Below, piece after piece: positions 23,171 through 36,100 of a stretch of 64,000 nucleotides of DNA. How positions within the stretch are numbered: the stretch's first letter is position 1; each line of letters starts with the position of its first letter. The notes beneath the pieces are model-generated. The model had not been told where the DNA came from, did no database searches, and saw only the letters and a list, made by a program, of their open reading frames with translations. A program made the translations under genes and the position numbers. The DNA comes from Nansenia antarctica. Lineage: Eukaryota > Chordata > Actinopteri > Argentiniformes > Microstomatidae. The stretch covers positions 95,539,332 through 95,603,331 of the forward strand of contig OZ022339.1 in the NCBI GenBank assembly GCA_963989245.1, given 5' to 3'.

Positions 23171-23867
23171 GTTTGCAGTGGCGTGTCCAGACCTTTTTCA
23201 CTGGGGTGGCCCAGGTGGGGCACCTTGTTATGCATGGGTGGCACAATTTTGAGAATTTAACACTTAATTCCCTGCATTCTGGTGAATTTGTACACACCAT
23301 TTTGTGCTTTTTATTACCATTTCTGTCTCCACTCCCCATTGTATACTTTAATTGGGCTACTAAGGTCATGTTCTTACATGAAAATCTGAATCATGACCCA
23401 GAGCAAGCGGATGAGTTTGCAACATTGTTGCATAAATTATTTCTGATTTGCGTTCTCACAGCCCTTTATGTAAACAAAGTAACATAGGCAATTGAAGCAA
23501 CAGACGTGGTAGTTGATTGGTCAGGAAAATAGAAAACTGCCCGTTCGTCCCGCTCTTATCCAGATCAACACGCATGCGCTGTTGTTTTCCTATGGACAGC
23601 CTCGATGCGTCGTTTCTAACCGGAGCGAAACCACCCTTTTCAAGCGCCGGAGCATGTGTTGGTTGTTTGCTCCGGGAGTGACTTCGAATGTGCGTTCTCA
23701 CAGCTCCAAACAACGCAGAGCAAAGCGAATTTTATCCTAAACTCTGATTCCAAGTAAAATAAATAAATAATAAATAAATTTGTTTTAAACAAAATAAATC
23801 TTCTCACCTTGGACAGTCTTGGGAAAAATCTTTAGCCATGGTTGAGTGGGACCTTTTGCTCTTGACT
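23171..23867. other. Unassigned sequence with a hAT-like left end
   Basis: It starts with CAGTGGCGTGTCCAGACC (23176), a motif typical of hAT left ends, but no matching right end was found. Short frames on both strands look accidental. 23755-23800 is an AT-rich low-complexity stretch. Confidence 0.35.
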
Positions 23868-24228
23868 GTGAAATATCTGAAAGTGACAAAAGCCTGAGAA
23901 TCAGATCCTGCCTTCAAGTCTCTGAGACAGAAGTACTCATTGGTGCATTAATAAATAGATGAAAGAATTGAAGTAGTACAATATATTAAGCGGGCTATAT
24001 GAAAATGGGTCAGGGTGAAAAAGGTGAGAAGGATACGAGACCCCGGATTTCTTTTAGATTTACTCTAGTGGTGGTCACATGCAGAATTACAAGATTGCAA
24101 AAAAAAAAAAGTATGAATGTAGGTCACCTATTTTGGATTCAAAACGGCGAATTTCGCCGAAAGGTGAGCGATTATCATGCCTGAAAGAAACCAAGGAAAT
24201 AAAATAACACATAATACATCCAATCACA
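23868..24228. repeat. Repeat block S, copy 1
   Basis: It matches 48064-48474 closely, starting GAAATATCTGAAAGTGACAA. The second copy has an extra 60-odd bp in the middle (around 48240-48310). There is no coding potential. In the second copy it directly follows the truncated 3' end of the first orphan-gene unit. Confidence 0.75.
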
Positions 24229-24740
24229 AGCAGTGTTGCCAACTTGTCGACTTTGTCGCTAGATCTGGCGACTTTCCATACACCCTTAACTAGTCAAAAG
24301 CGACCAGCGACAAATCTAGCTACTTTTTCTAGTCATTTGGAGAATTACTGTAGTATGAAGTATCTAACATATCCCATCACAATGATTTTTGTACAGTTCA
24401 GTATAATATTTGTAGATATGTTTTTGTTTAAATAATATTCACTCAGTCTTTTAGTTTCACACTCAAAAATCCCTCAAATGGTTCACTGTCTCAGTCAGTC
24501 TCTCGCACCCTCTCAGTCAGCTTAGCTAGCTATCATAGCTCAGCTCATTAACCATAATGGCTTGTGAATACATAAATAGTTCGTTTGTAAACCTGGTCAG
24601 CCTATTTTTAATTAATTTAGCCTTTCAGAATTGCATATTGTGCAAATTAGTTGATTACATCATCTAGCTACTTTTGGGAGAGCCAACAGCTACTTCCATT
24701 ACAGAGGAGTTGGCAACGCTGATCACAAGACAAATTGAGG
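24229..24740. repeat. Repeat block P, copy 3
   Basis: Shares the GTTGCCAACTTGTCGACTTT start and the GAGAGCCAACAGCTACTTCC end with 48475-48990. The copies also share the 63-codon frame beginning MSTLSLDLATFHTPLTS, which looks like a passive frame in repeat DNA. Confidence 0.75.
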
Positions 24741-25071
24741 AAGGGGTAAGCTAGGTGAACAAATATGAAACCAAGGAAGCTTGTTTTCTTTGTTAAATTG
24801 TTTATTCTTGAACAAGGTGTGACTATCAACAAGTCTCAAAGTTGCAACATATGATAATTAGGAACTTGAAGTTGACACAGTATGATAAAGCTTTGTGAAA
24901 CATCATAATGGAAATTGAGTGAAGGTATATTTAGTATAAATAACAATCACTCTAGTTCATGTCCTTTTATGTTGAAAACAACATTAGTGCTGGCCGTATC
25001 TGTTTACGTATTCATTCGTTCGTTTACATATTCATTAATTCATTCATATTCAATGTTTTCAGTCATAAATA

Positions 25072-25672
25072 TTAATAAATATTCAGACATATTTCATGTC
25101 TCTTAATCAATCCCTCCTCCCTCCTTTCACAGAGCTGGTGCTCTATCATTGCAGAAAGCACATCACTGAATTCATCAGTTTGGTGATCTTTTGGTGGTCC
25201 GCCACCAGTAGTGAATCGCTCTCTTCTGGCTTCTGCACTCTGTTTTTTTAAAGTCAGTTTGATGTTCTTCCATAGAGTCTATAAAAGCAGATGTCATTCA
25301 ATATGAATTATCTTACACAAATATGATTTTTAAATTTTATTTAACCTTTATTTATCCAGGGAAGTCACACTGAGATTTGCATCTCTTTTATAGGTGAGCC
25401 GAGGCCAAAAAAAGCAGCAAATAAGAAGTGAAATGCTGATAATCTCATGAAGAGATGAATGAAGATCTCACCTGAAGTTGCTGTACTGTTCGTTTTGTTA
25501 CTTGTTCATTTGCATTAAATTCACTGCTAATTGCAATCCAACTACTCTTTTGCTCGGTAGCAGCAGTATGGTTTTTACTTTCAATGATTGGATGGTTTGA
25601 TGCAATTTGTTTTAGTAGCGTCTTTTCCAACTCAGTGTAGTTCTTTGAACGAATTCTGGTTGCCACTGCCAT
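25072..25672 (-). CDS. Small Myb/SANT-like DNA-binding protein (two exons)
   Basis: Exon 1 is 25672-25472 (67 codons, phase 0, donor GTGAGA). Exon 2 is 25278-25072 (68 codons plus TAA, acceptor TTTATAG). The 135-residue product has the Myb/SANT-like tri-helical pattern: RIRSKNYTELEKTLLKQIAS, then WIAISSEFNA, then VTKRTVQQLQ joined across the intron to TLWKNIKLTLKKQSAEARRE and the family's GGGPP motif. Such proteins (MSANTD family) are either host genes or the DNA-binding partner encoded by Harbinger transposons. No Harbinger nuclease is seen nearby, so the origin is open. The C-terminal ending is short and may be truncated. Confidence 0.7.
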
Positions 25673-26792
25673 TGTTCCATCTCAAGATCCACATCAGTCA
25701 CATCAGTTTCTTACATATTTTTCTGACAATTAAGATAAAACCATTTGCTTTCAAAATAAAAGCTCCTGGTATTGTTTTCTATCAATGTTCTCACTAAAAA
25801 TTGTGTTTTCTGTTCCATTCCGGGTTTTCATGGGGACCATTGTATGAACTAGCCTGGCTCCGCCTCCCTCAAATGAGGCTTAATCCAGGTGTTTGCAATA
25901 AGGCTTACTTAGTTTACTCCAGGACTCCATAGTCTCCGATTTACTAAGCCACAGTTGAGATACTTTCATGCAAGCGGCTTAAATTACCTAGTTTAACTAG
26001 TCAAGATTAGGCCTAGTCCTGTCTTTATTTAAGCCCTGTCTGAGCAACCGGCCCTATGTCATGTTGGTCAAATTATATGAGATTTGGTTGGAGGTAGTAC
26101 ATTTCATTCACAAGGTTTGGCAAGAAAACATGAACATAAAACAAACAAAAAATCCCCAGTGAAGGATCATGTGGTCAGTGTGACCAGGTCATCACTAGAG
26201 GCCACTCCCTAGTTCCCATGGATCTAGGATCAATTTACCAACCACAAATAAGTAATATCCTTTAGCGTTCATGGGGAAAACCCAAAACTGACCCTAGATC
26301 AGTGTCAGTGACTTCATCTCACTACGAGGAAGTCCTTGGTCTTATGAACAGAGAAGCACTTGTTATTTTTAGACAGAGAGTAGCCTAAGAATGAAAACAT
26401 TTATTAAAAGTTTTAAGGGTAACGTAACGTTTTTTTTTTTAAACGTTTTTTTTTTTTTTTTACCTTTATTTATACAGGTAAAAAACACATTGAGCCCCAA
26501 GGGCTCATTTTCAATTGTAACCTGTTCACAGGCATACAACATCCACCACAAACTATACAATAGTATAGACAATACAATACAAAACCTGGCCTACATAGTC
26601 TAAAAACTAAACTAAAAACGACATAGTCTAAAACTAAAACTAGTCTAAAATAGTCTAAAATAATCTAAACTTTCCGTCAATATAGACTAAAACTAAACTA
26701 AAACTACATAGTCTAAAACAAAAACTAGTCTAAAACAGTCTAAGATAATCTAAAACTAAACTAAAACTACAAAAACCTAAAACTAGACAGCT
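25673..26792. other. Spacer with simple-sequence tracts
   Basis: 25855-26060 contains phrases such as TTAATCCAGGTGTTTGCAAT and TTTAAGCCCTGTCTGAGCAA that look like an interspersed repeat end, possibly the promoter side of the Myb/SANT-like gene. 26430-26460 is a T-run. 26595-26790 is a degenerate CTAAAACTAAA repeat. No gene recognised. Confidence 0.4.
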
Positions 26793-27110
26793 AAAGATGA
26801 ATGAATGAATGGTCTTTATTGTCATTGCTATAGTACAGGTACCAAACAACGACATTTGGGAGGGGTGGCTCCCCTGGTGCTAGGAAAGAAAAAAAACTAA
26901 AAAAACAAGAAGGGAAAGGAGCTGGTTTACATAAATAAAGGCTATGTACACTATCCACTATACTTTACTGTACAGATAAAACGACTAGGGTTGTCATATT
27001 GCACATAGTGTTATTGCACATTCATTTAAAGTGTCGCAGTTTGCAGGCTTGAAATGTACACATTTGTGCCTCAGCACTACACCTGATTTTTTCAATCCAG
27101 CAGCAATAGA
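26793..27110 (-). mobile_element. 3' tail fragment of Rex1-type LINE
   Basis: Starts with the short ATGA repeat, then TTTATTGTCATTGCTATAG, the GGAGGGGTGGCTCCCC hairpin and the rest of the same 3' untranslated segment as in the longer copies. The reverse transcriptase is missing. Confidence 0.75.
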
Positions 27111-28572
27111 TAAATGAGAATTTGAATAAAATTTGATGTTCAACCTTCCTGTGTGTACCGTATAAAGACTGACTAGACAACTAAAGGCCTAACTGGCTCC
27201 AAACTAGTCTTTGGCTTTAGAATTTCAATACTGTGTCACGTGAATAAGAAATGAGTATTTAGCTCCCATGTTAAACCCATCCTGTCATTGTATGACTAGA
27301 AAAACCTACAAAAACGACCATGCCATTGCACTGTATACGTATGATAAGCCCTGAATCCAAGAAGTGGTACAACAAACAACCATTCTCTGACCTCCCCAAA
27401 AAAGTCTGTGACACTCAGTTCAGTATATCAATCACTCATACGAAAATGATTTAACCAAAAGGGGTAGCTTCCATATAATAACTCCATCTGGTAGAAAGGC
27501 GGACATTTTACCCATTGTGGTGTACATGCCCCATCATAAGCATTCACTCCAACAAACAATGCTTGTAAACAAAGTGAGGGTTACAATTTCTGACATTAAC
27601 AAATGTATTTAAGGCTTTTTATATACCTTGTACAATGTATACATTTTACATGCTATTGTTGAACTAAAAGGTATAACATAACTGTATAACATACGTAGAG
27701 AAAACAGCAAACCATACCCATTTCACTGACTTATGTCCATAGAACATGGTCTAAATTAAGTTGTGGGAATTGTCTAAAACAAACCAGAAACATAAAAAAA
27801 AACTAATCTCTATTGGTATTCCTGATACAGGACTGTTTATGTATAAAAAATAACTGATAGTACAGTTCAAAATTTAATTCACAGTATTCTTTCTTATGAA
27901 CGCTAGAAAAAACAAACTGGATTTTTAAAAAGCAAATACAAAAGGTCCACAGCCAAAAGTGATAACATGATTATTTTTTTTATTTTTTTTGTATACTTGA
28001 ATAATGAGTTTAAAAGAAAGGATAGAAAGAAAGGGTGTCTCAGTGAGTGTGAAAAGAGGGATGCAGAGAAAAAAAGTTGTCTTCTCCAGTGAAAGGGTTG
28101 AGAGAAAGAGAGGGGAAAAAAAGCAAAAACATAAAAGAGCTGGAAATGTCCTCAAGTCTGTCCAGGGTAGGTGTGGTGGTGTAAGTGCACACACAGTCAC
28201 AACAGCCAGTCCCAGGCCAGCTCCTTCTCTTCCAGACAAAACGCCTCCATATACATTTCCTCCAGTTTTTTTTTCTTTTCTTACAAAGAGAAAACCGTTT
28301 TGCTGAGTACCACATACAGATATGCGGATATGGTGACATCATAAACTCGCAGCCAACTGACATCAAACAGTTCATCTCGTAGGCAAAAAACAAAGTTGAC
28401 TTTTTTTTCCCCATTCTTCTTATTCAATTTTACCAGGTGGACAGATCCTCAAGACAAGAATAAGTCAAAATGTACCAAAGTTCAAAGTCCTGAGTCTTCG
28501 ACTGAGCAGCGGTTGAGATGTTTAAGCTCCAGGCTTTTCTTCTTTTGTGTTTGTACAAGTATATATGAATTC
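27111..28572. other. Downstream flank / possible distal 3' UTR of usp42
   Basis: No coding frame of interest. The minus strand carries an AATAAA polyadenylation signal at 28573-28578 and further possible signals in the T-rich stretch around 27975. Transcripts of usp42 could therefore end near 28555 or continue further. Confidence 0.35.
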
Positions 28573-28965
28573 TTTATTATAAATGTCCATTGAGTTGACA
28601 GTGTTCACTGCCAAAGAGTGAAAAAAAAAAAAAAAGAAGAAGAAGAAAAGGAACAAAAAAAGCGTTAAAAAAGAGATTCTAGAATCTCTAAAACGTTTTT
28701 GTGTGGTAAAAATACAGTATATTCCCAATGATTAAGCACCACGTTCAAATATTTGGGATCTCATTCCTTTGCTGTTGAAATTAACTTTTCCAAAATATTG
28801 ATATTTACAGTATTCCAAGTCTGTAAGAGAAAGAAAGAGAGAGAGAGAGAGATGTTAGTCCAGTCATGCATATTCAGTACAATTGAAACACATTATTGAT
28901 CAGCATAGTCAAGCAGAGAGATTTTCTGGGTGAGGAGAGGTCGTAGTAAAGGAAGGACACTTACA
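28573..28965 (-). other. usp42: usp42 3' UTR with a probable UTR intron
   Basis: After the usp42 stop codon, a donor GTAAGT lies just past 28965. A strong pyrimidine-rich acceptor ending CTTACAG lies at 28821, so the terminal exon would begin at 28820. An AATAAA signal is at 28573-28578. A 3' UTR intron more than about 55 nt beyond a stop codon may trigger nonsense-mediated decay; here the junction lies about 28 nt past the stop (28993 to 28965), so it should not. Confidence 0.45.
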
Positions 28966-28992
28966 TTGTTCTGTGAGTTTGTGGATAGAGAT

Positions 28993-31900
28993 TCACTGTA
29001 TCATGTCAGTGTATAGGCCATTGGAAGAACTACAGTAGGAGTCTCCATTGGGTTGACTGAGGCCATTACCTACACAAGAAAAAAAGAAAAAAACATTTGT
29101 CTCAGAAAGTGATTCCAGAACACAGTAACACTGTGTGTTACATGTTCTTGATATCATCAGTTATAAATCATTATCATCATGAATAGATTCTGGGACATAT
29201 TGACTGCATTCATATCATAATTACAATCTATTATCATACTATTGAACCCAATGAATGTGTATTTTAACCTGTGTGTCCATTGAGATGGGGTTGTGGTGCG
29301 CTGTGATGGGGTGCCGTTGGCGATGCATGACCAGAAGGGAGGCTGAAGTCATCGTAGTCGGTGCGGCGTTGTTTATTAGGAGAGTGGTTGTTGACATGGT
29401 CGTCGCCATAGTAACGGCGCTTCCGGTTCGGCCTCTCCTCACTGCTTCCTGCCCTGCTCCCACAGGGGTCACAGTGAGGGGCCCGGTGCCCCTCTGAGCT
29501 CTGGGGGGAGTGGCTCTCGCCCCCCGACCTGTCCGACTCATCCTCCGTGTCGTGCCTCCGCTTCTTTTTCTTCTTCTTCTTGTGTTTGGAGGAGCTGGCG
29601 TCTGCAGCCCGGTCAAGGGAATCCACGTCTGAGCTCCTGAAGAGAAAGAGAAGAAGAAAACACAATCAGGTCAAAACCACGTATTGTAGCCTACACTAAT
29701 ATCACATGTTGGCTGTGTACAGTTTTATTTAATGAACACAGTAGTATCGCATAGTTCACTATAACATGAACTATTTAAAAGGGCACTATGTAGCGTTTAG
29801 CTCTCACTGCTCACCCATGTTCTCGGAGTCTCTCTTTGTCCTTGGACTTCTTCTTCTTCTTACTTTTCTTATGTTTCTTGGCCAGGCGCTCCTCTGAGCT
29901 CTCCTCTCTGTCTTCCCGTAGGTGGCCGTGGTTTTTCTCTGGCTCTGCCCTGCTGAGGGCTGGTGAGAGGGCCCGACGGTGGGGTGAGTGTTTGGTGGAG
30001 GTCAGAGCGGGCAAGGAGGTCTCCTCCTTAGCAGGGAGGTCTCTTTCCTTGCCGTCGCCCCTCTCCCGGCCCTCCTCTCTCCCCCTTGAGCGGCCGTGGG
30101 GCTCCTCCCTGTGGGGGTAGTTGTGGGAGCCGTAATCCTTCCTCTCCCTCTCGTCTCTGGATCGGTGGTGATGGTGGTGGTAGTGGTGGTGGCACCTGTC
30201 CCTGTCTCTGGGGTGGTGGAAGTTCCTCTCCCAGCGGCGCTCCGTCTCCCAGTCCCGGTGGTGCTGGTCCCGGCTGGGCGAGCGGTCTCTGTAGGACAGG
30301 CTGTCGGTCTCAGAGACAGTTCTCTGGATCTCCCTGGTGTCGTACTTGTGTGGAGCTACCAGGCCCACAGAGGCCCCCGGGGCTGGGCCAGGCGGGGGCT
30401 TGGAGAAGGCAGAGGTGACCGGGGTGTCGAGGGAGGGTGTCGGCTGGGTGGATAAGGCCGTCTGGTTGTTGGGGTGCGTAGTGGAACTACTTGCCCTCTG
30501 GGCATCGGTTAGCGAATTAGCTCCTACATCCGATGTGTTCATGGTGGCAGTGGGCATTGGCGAACTAGCAGCAGAGGATGGTGCGTGGTGAGGGAGCGGA
30601 TTAGCTCCGTTGTCATGGGTGGAGGCGCATATCTCTGGTGTAAGGGAGAGTCGACCCTCACTAACTGCACCATGCAGACTCTCACTCTGAGAAGGGGTGG
30701 CCTGGGTATTATATACCTCTTTGCTAGAAAAAAAGAAGAAGAAAAGCATACAGGCTTAATACAATTACATTCTTAATATCATAATTTAAAATCATTGAAA
30801 TCTGCACAGGTGTGAGGGTTGTCTCACCTTGGCCGACTGTGATGAGACTCCCTACCGTTGGCTATGCTTGGACCCACACCAGACGACAGCCCAGGACCAC
30901 TGCTAGAAACCTGCAACAGACCACAAACACAAACATCAATGGGCGCACTGATGAAAATATTTACAGGACATGATTACATACTGCAGGATAATGACATGAT
31001 TACATACTGTTACATACATGATTACATACTGCAGGATAATGACATGATGACATACTGCAGGATAATGACATGATTACATACTGCAGGATAATGACATGAT
31101 TACATACTGCAGGATAATGACATGATTACATACTGCAGGATAATGACATGATTACATACTGCAGGATAATGACATGATTACATACTGCAGGATAATGACA
31201 TGATGACATACTGTTACATACATGATTACATACTGCAGGATAATGACATGATGACATACTGCAGGATAATGACATGATTACATACTGCAGGATAATGACA
31301 TGATTACATACTGCAGGATAATGACATGATTACATACTGCAGGATAATGACATGATTACATACTGCAGGGTAATGACATGATTACATACTGCAGACTGAT
31401 TACATACTGCAGGATAATGCTTTGCACTAGTATTTCAACAACAATACCTTCTTCTCTTGTCCTTGCAAGCAGCCAAATACCATGACAACAATCCTATACG
31501 TGGCCCGATATCAGATAACCACACTTTATCAGATAGAAACTATTCTATGCTACCGTTTTGGCATGTTATTTGACTAAGTACCTTGTCAGTGTGTTTGAGG
31601 CCATTGACTTTGTGGTGTCCGTTCTGGTGACCGTTCTGGTTGGGTTTGGCGATGCCGTTACTGTTGTGGTGCGCCCCAGCCTCACTCCCACCAGCACCGT
31701 TGGCTGGGGTCGCGGGGCCGGTCCGTAGACGGCTCCTCCGTTCCTCCCGTTGAAATTAGGCTTGGCCAGGCCGTTTTCTAGAGCGCCGCCCTCCTGATCA
31801 GACTCCTCTGATGACTCGTGGCCGTACGGCACCAGGAAGGAGGAGCCGTGATTCCCATTACTGGCTGACGTGCCGTTCACACGAGGCGGGCGAGGGGCGG

Positions 31901-33067
31901 ACATACAGGCTGAGGTAGACTGTGAGGAAGAGGAAGAGGAGGAGGCGGACGGCTGGACGTAAGAGGAGGAAGCTGAGGCTGAAGAAGAGGATGAGGAGGG
32001 GCGGATCTGCTTGCGCTGGCCAATGTAGAAGGAGAGCTTCTGTAGAAGGAGAGCAGGGTCGGGGATCCCAGTGGGACGGCAGAGTGGGTTTGAGGAGATG
32101 GAGGACGAGGAGGATGAAGAAGAGGAGGCGGAGGGCAGCACGTGGCTCGGTTTTCCGAGGCCGCCACTGCTGGTGCTAGGCTTGGAGCCAGATGGATTGT
32201 CTCTTAGAGAGCCGTTCCCGTTGACGTGAAGGGTGTTCTGTGAAACAACCAAAATAAGTTAGCTACAAGCCTCATTACACACTGCTGTTTCCCTTACCAT
32301 TGAATAGGTGGGGCGGACCCCCCTGTCTGGAAATTTGGCTTAGATAGAACTCAATAGAAAATGAGTAAATGGTAATGGCATCGCTGGATGTGTACTCATG
32401 TGCCCTGCCAAAAACAAATCTGTGCGAAACACTGGTACGCGAGCTTGCTGTGAATACAGTATTATCATTCATTGATCTTTAATAATCATCAGAATTATCA
32501 TTAAGTATCATGCCAATGTGGTGTGAAGCTGCGTGTGGAGGCTCATATGACAATCAAAGAGTGTGTGTGTATACAGTGCAGTATAGAGGCTGTACCTTAG
32601 CCATGTTTGGGGGCAGCTGGGGGCCGATGAAGCCGGTGGAGTTGTGGCGAGGCCCGAGGTTGACACGGGGCGTGAGGACAGGCCTGGGGGTGCGGGCCTG
32701 GGGTGCGGCTCACGAGGTTACAGTCCCCTCCCTTCTTCAGATCAGGTGACCTGGCGGCCGGACAGTCGGTCAAACAAGATGTTTTCGTGATAAAAAAAAA
32801 AGGGGGGGGGGGCATGCACAAGTTGTAAGTTGTGAAATGTCTTTGCGCCTCTGTGGTACTCACCTGATGTAGAAGAGCACGTAAGCCTGTTGGTTGAGAA
32901 CGGATCTGATGTCACTGACAGACACCGAGGAGTCGTTCATCTGATACCACTGCCCGTTACTGGCCTGAGAATTAAGAAGAGGACTGTTAACGTCACATCA
33001 CATCAACATCTAATTCTGAGCAAAATGAGACTGGCTGATGCACTGGTGAACTGAATTTTTATGAGGG

Positions 33068-33115
<48 letters not shown>

Positions 33116-36100
33116 TACCTTGATGTAGCAGTAGTAGTGTCCAGCATGGCAGCTACGGCCTGAGTGGACCAGCACTGCGTACAGAACATAGACCTGGGGC
33201 TCCCCATGGGACTGGGACATGAAGGGCCTAAGGTCCAGGTACTCGGGGTACCTCACGTCCTGAGTAAGGAGAGTAAGGACGTGGTCAGCACCACACAGGG
33301 AAACGAACAGGGGGTACATCTTCAAAATAACTAAGGCATTTCTGATTGTCTGAGAAGAGGAAAAAAATACCCTATTGCATTTAACATTCTAAACCTGAAT
33401 CCAAATATTCCCAAAATGATCTTACCTTTCCAATCTTGCCCCCGTTGAAGTTGGCAAAGCGCTTCAGTGAGATGGTGAGCACGTTGGAGCTCCGGTGGAT
33501 GGTGAATCTATTTGAGGCTGGAACCATTTTCTTACACCTGCAGACAGGTTTTAGTCAGTTGCATTCCATTATGATGTGAGGAATCAAAACTCAATAGGCT
33601 GCACAAATAAATGAATACAGGTATATACTAACTTTGTGCATTTGTATGCATTCTCTCCATCCAGTTGCTCTGGCTTGACAAACTGCTCCAGTGCCTTGGT
33701 TATGCTGGGAGCCGTCTGCAAGACGACAGACACAATTCTCAATTATTTACTTATTACCAATATCTCATATCACGATGAATAATTCTTGTAAAAGGTACTT
33801 GATTGATGTGAAAGCAGAATGATTATGTATAATTGTGTGTTACCTTTATTTCCAATGCGACATCCAAGTAGGGGTCAAACGTGTCAGAGACTGCTTTGCA
33901 GTTTAAACATTTTACTGTGAAAGATTGAGCATTGAAGATTCAGTGCTTTTCTTTGCTAACTTTGTACGGGTAAGCAACATACATACAGTATAAGCAGCAT
34001 ACAAATGAGCAATGCAAGTTTGGACCAATAACTTACCTCTGGATCGTAGGTACCCTCCAAAGACTTGGTGGATAAAACTGGTTGCCTGCGTTTGCCTGTC
34101 CAATCTATTGAAAAAAGAAATGTCAGAAGAATTAAAAAGACAAACTACAAACTACTCAAAATGTGAATGAATTCAAGATACTCGTTTATTAACCATTAGC
34201 AACACAAACTGTTACAGCCCTTTGAGAAGAAGAAATAAAGGGGAAGAGACAGCAGAGGAAATAGAGCAAAGATAATTACAGAAACGTAACCTGTTGGCGC
34301 AGAAAGGAAATCCACTATCCACAAGAGCTTGCTACAGTCAGTTTTAAGGGTCGCTTCTATAAGCGAGGGTCATTGCAACATATCTATTAATCATGTCTCA
34401 CTGTATTCTAAGCTAAATATGAATGTAGGTCAGATCCAAGTACACTACATCCTAGTGGCTGAACACTGATTTCCATAACTCCCTCAGTAACACCTACTTG
34501 GTTCCAGGCAGGCAGGACTTTTGCATAGCATCCACTGTGTATCGCAGGAACTCGTGGGCATCCTCCTGACTCCCTAAGCGGAAGTGCTTTGCAATCCCTA
34601 CCGGGTGTAACAGGGCAGGTAGATGACCAAACCATACAGTTGACAAAAACTTGAGAGCATCAAACAATCACATTGACATGGTTAGCTGTTACTTATCGTT
34701 TGGTATTTTGGTGGAAGCATAGGATGCTATTGCTAAGAAGCTGTCTGTCAAATAGTTCTCCCTCCAAAATAAATTGATAGCACCTTCTACTTTTTTGGAG
34801 GGAAAATAAATGTTCTGAAGATACTGTGTGTTCCCTGGATTTGGCACCTGTGATGCTATCCAACTCTCTTTGCATTTTTGGAGGGAAAACTATTTAGCTG
34901 ACAGGCTGGTCATATTGTCCATATATCTATTATTTTGATACAGCAAATATGTTTTTTTGTTTTGTTCTGATGTGATTGCAGGCAGTTATTATTATTTTTT
35001 ATTTATTTTTTTACAACAACACATATTTCCATCAAGCATATATTAAATAGTAATATCGTTTTTTTTCTGATTGTGAGTGGACACTCACGTTTTAGTTCAT
35101 TGATGACACCAATGGGCTTGATGACGTTCCCCGAGTTAGCAAAGACCTGGGTGATGTGGTTCTGCATGGTGCACATCATACAGAAACCAGGCTCATGACC
35201 TAAAGGGGAACAGATATGGAGGTTAATCGGATAAGAGGCATGTTGTACCGTATCTTCTAGCATTCTGTTCCGATTAACTTCATTCCTCAATACAATTGTT
35301 TAAAATTCAATATATCACGACCAAAATAGTCATTCTAAACAGGTCTGGAAACCAGATTGGTTATATCTTCATTCACATACATGTTTTGGAATGTTCCCGG
35401 GTCAGCATGTAGTTGGTGAGGGGAACGGTGCAGGTGAGACACTGCAGAGCCGAGTTGAGGAAGCAGGTGTTTCCCAGGTTCTGGAGGCCCGCTCCGATGC
35501 GGTGGATCTGGCTCCACTTCAAGTTGAGCCGCTCCATAGGGAGCAGGACCTTCTGGGGGAGGCCAATGCCGTCCCCACTGCTCAGCACCACTGGGGAGGG
35601 TGGGGAAACACAAATAAAAACACTGAGATTAGTCACAGGCGGAAAATACTTTTAAAGAAAGTTTTACGTTTTGTTTATATGGAACTTGGAAACAAGCGAT
35701 GGAGTGCTAGGTGAGAGCAGAGGGCAGAGAGATGCTGTCTTTATTACTGACATCACACAGTAGGTTCTACAAGAGAGAACCTCATTCTGGGTCATTTGCT
35801 TGCGGCTACATTAAGCGATTGATTACCTCCCCTCACAGTACAACATGCTTACATAACTTGCCATGCCATAGAGAAAAGACACACAACACCTAGGAAACCT
35901 GTTCAGTCGGTCAATTGGGCGGGAATTCCCTCAGCACACACAGTGAATACATTTACAGTGAGTGCAGGTATTTGCCCTCGTTTTTACCCAGCATCAAGAG
36001 ACCTTTTGATTTAACAAACCATATCTTCTCACCTTGCTCCTTGGGCCGATCCACTGAGTGGGTCGCACTGCTGTAGATGGTAGCTCCAGGTGTGGGGCCC

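Noticed and set aside
29836..30455. Plus-strand Val/Gly-rich frames opposite usp42 exon 14
   Set aside because: They are shadows of the Arg/His/Ser-rich usp42 tail; the minus strand has matching splice sites and family similarity.
30950..31412. CRISPR-like array
   Set aside because: The units are contiguous without unique spacers and lie in a vertebrate intron; it is a minisatellite.
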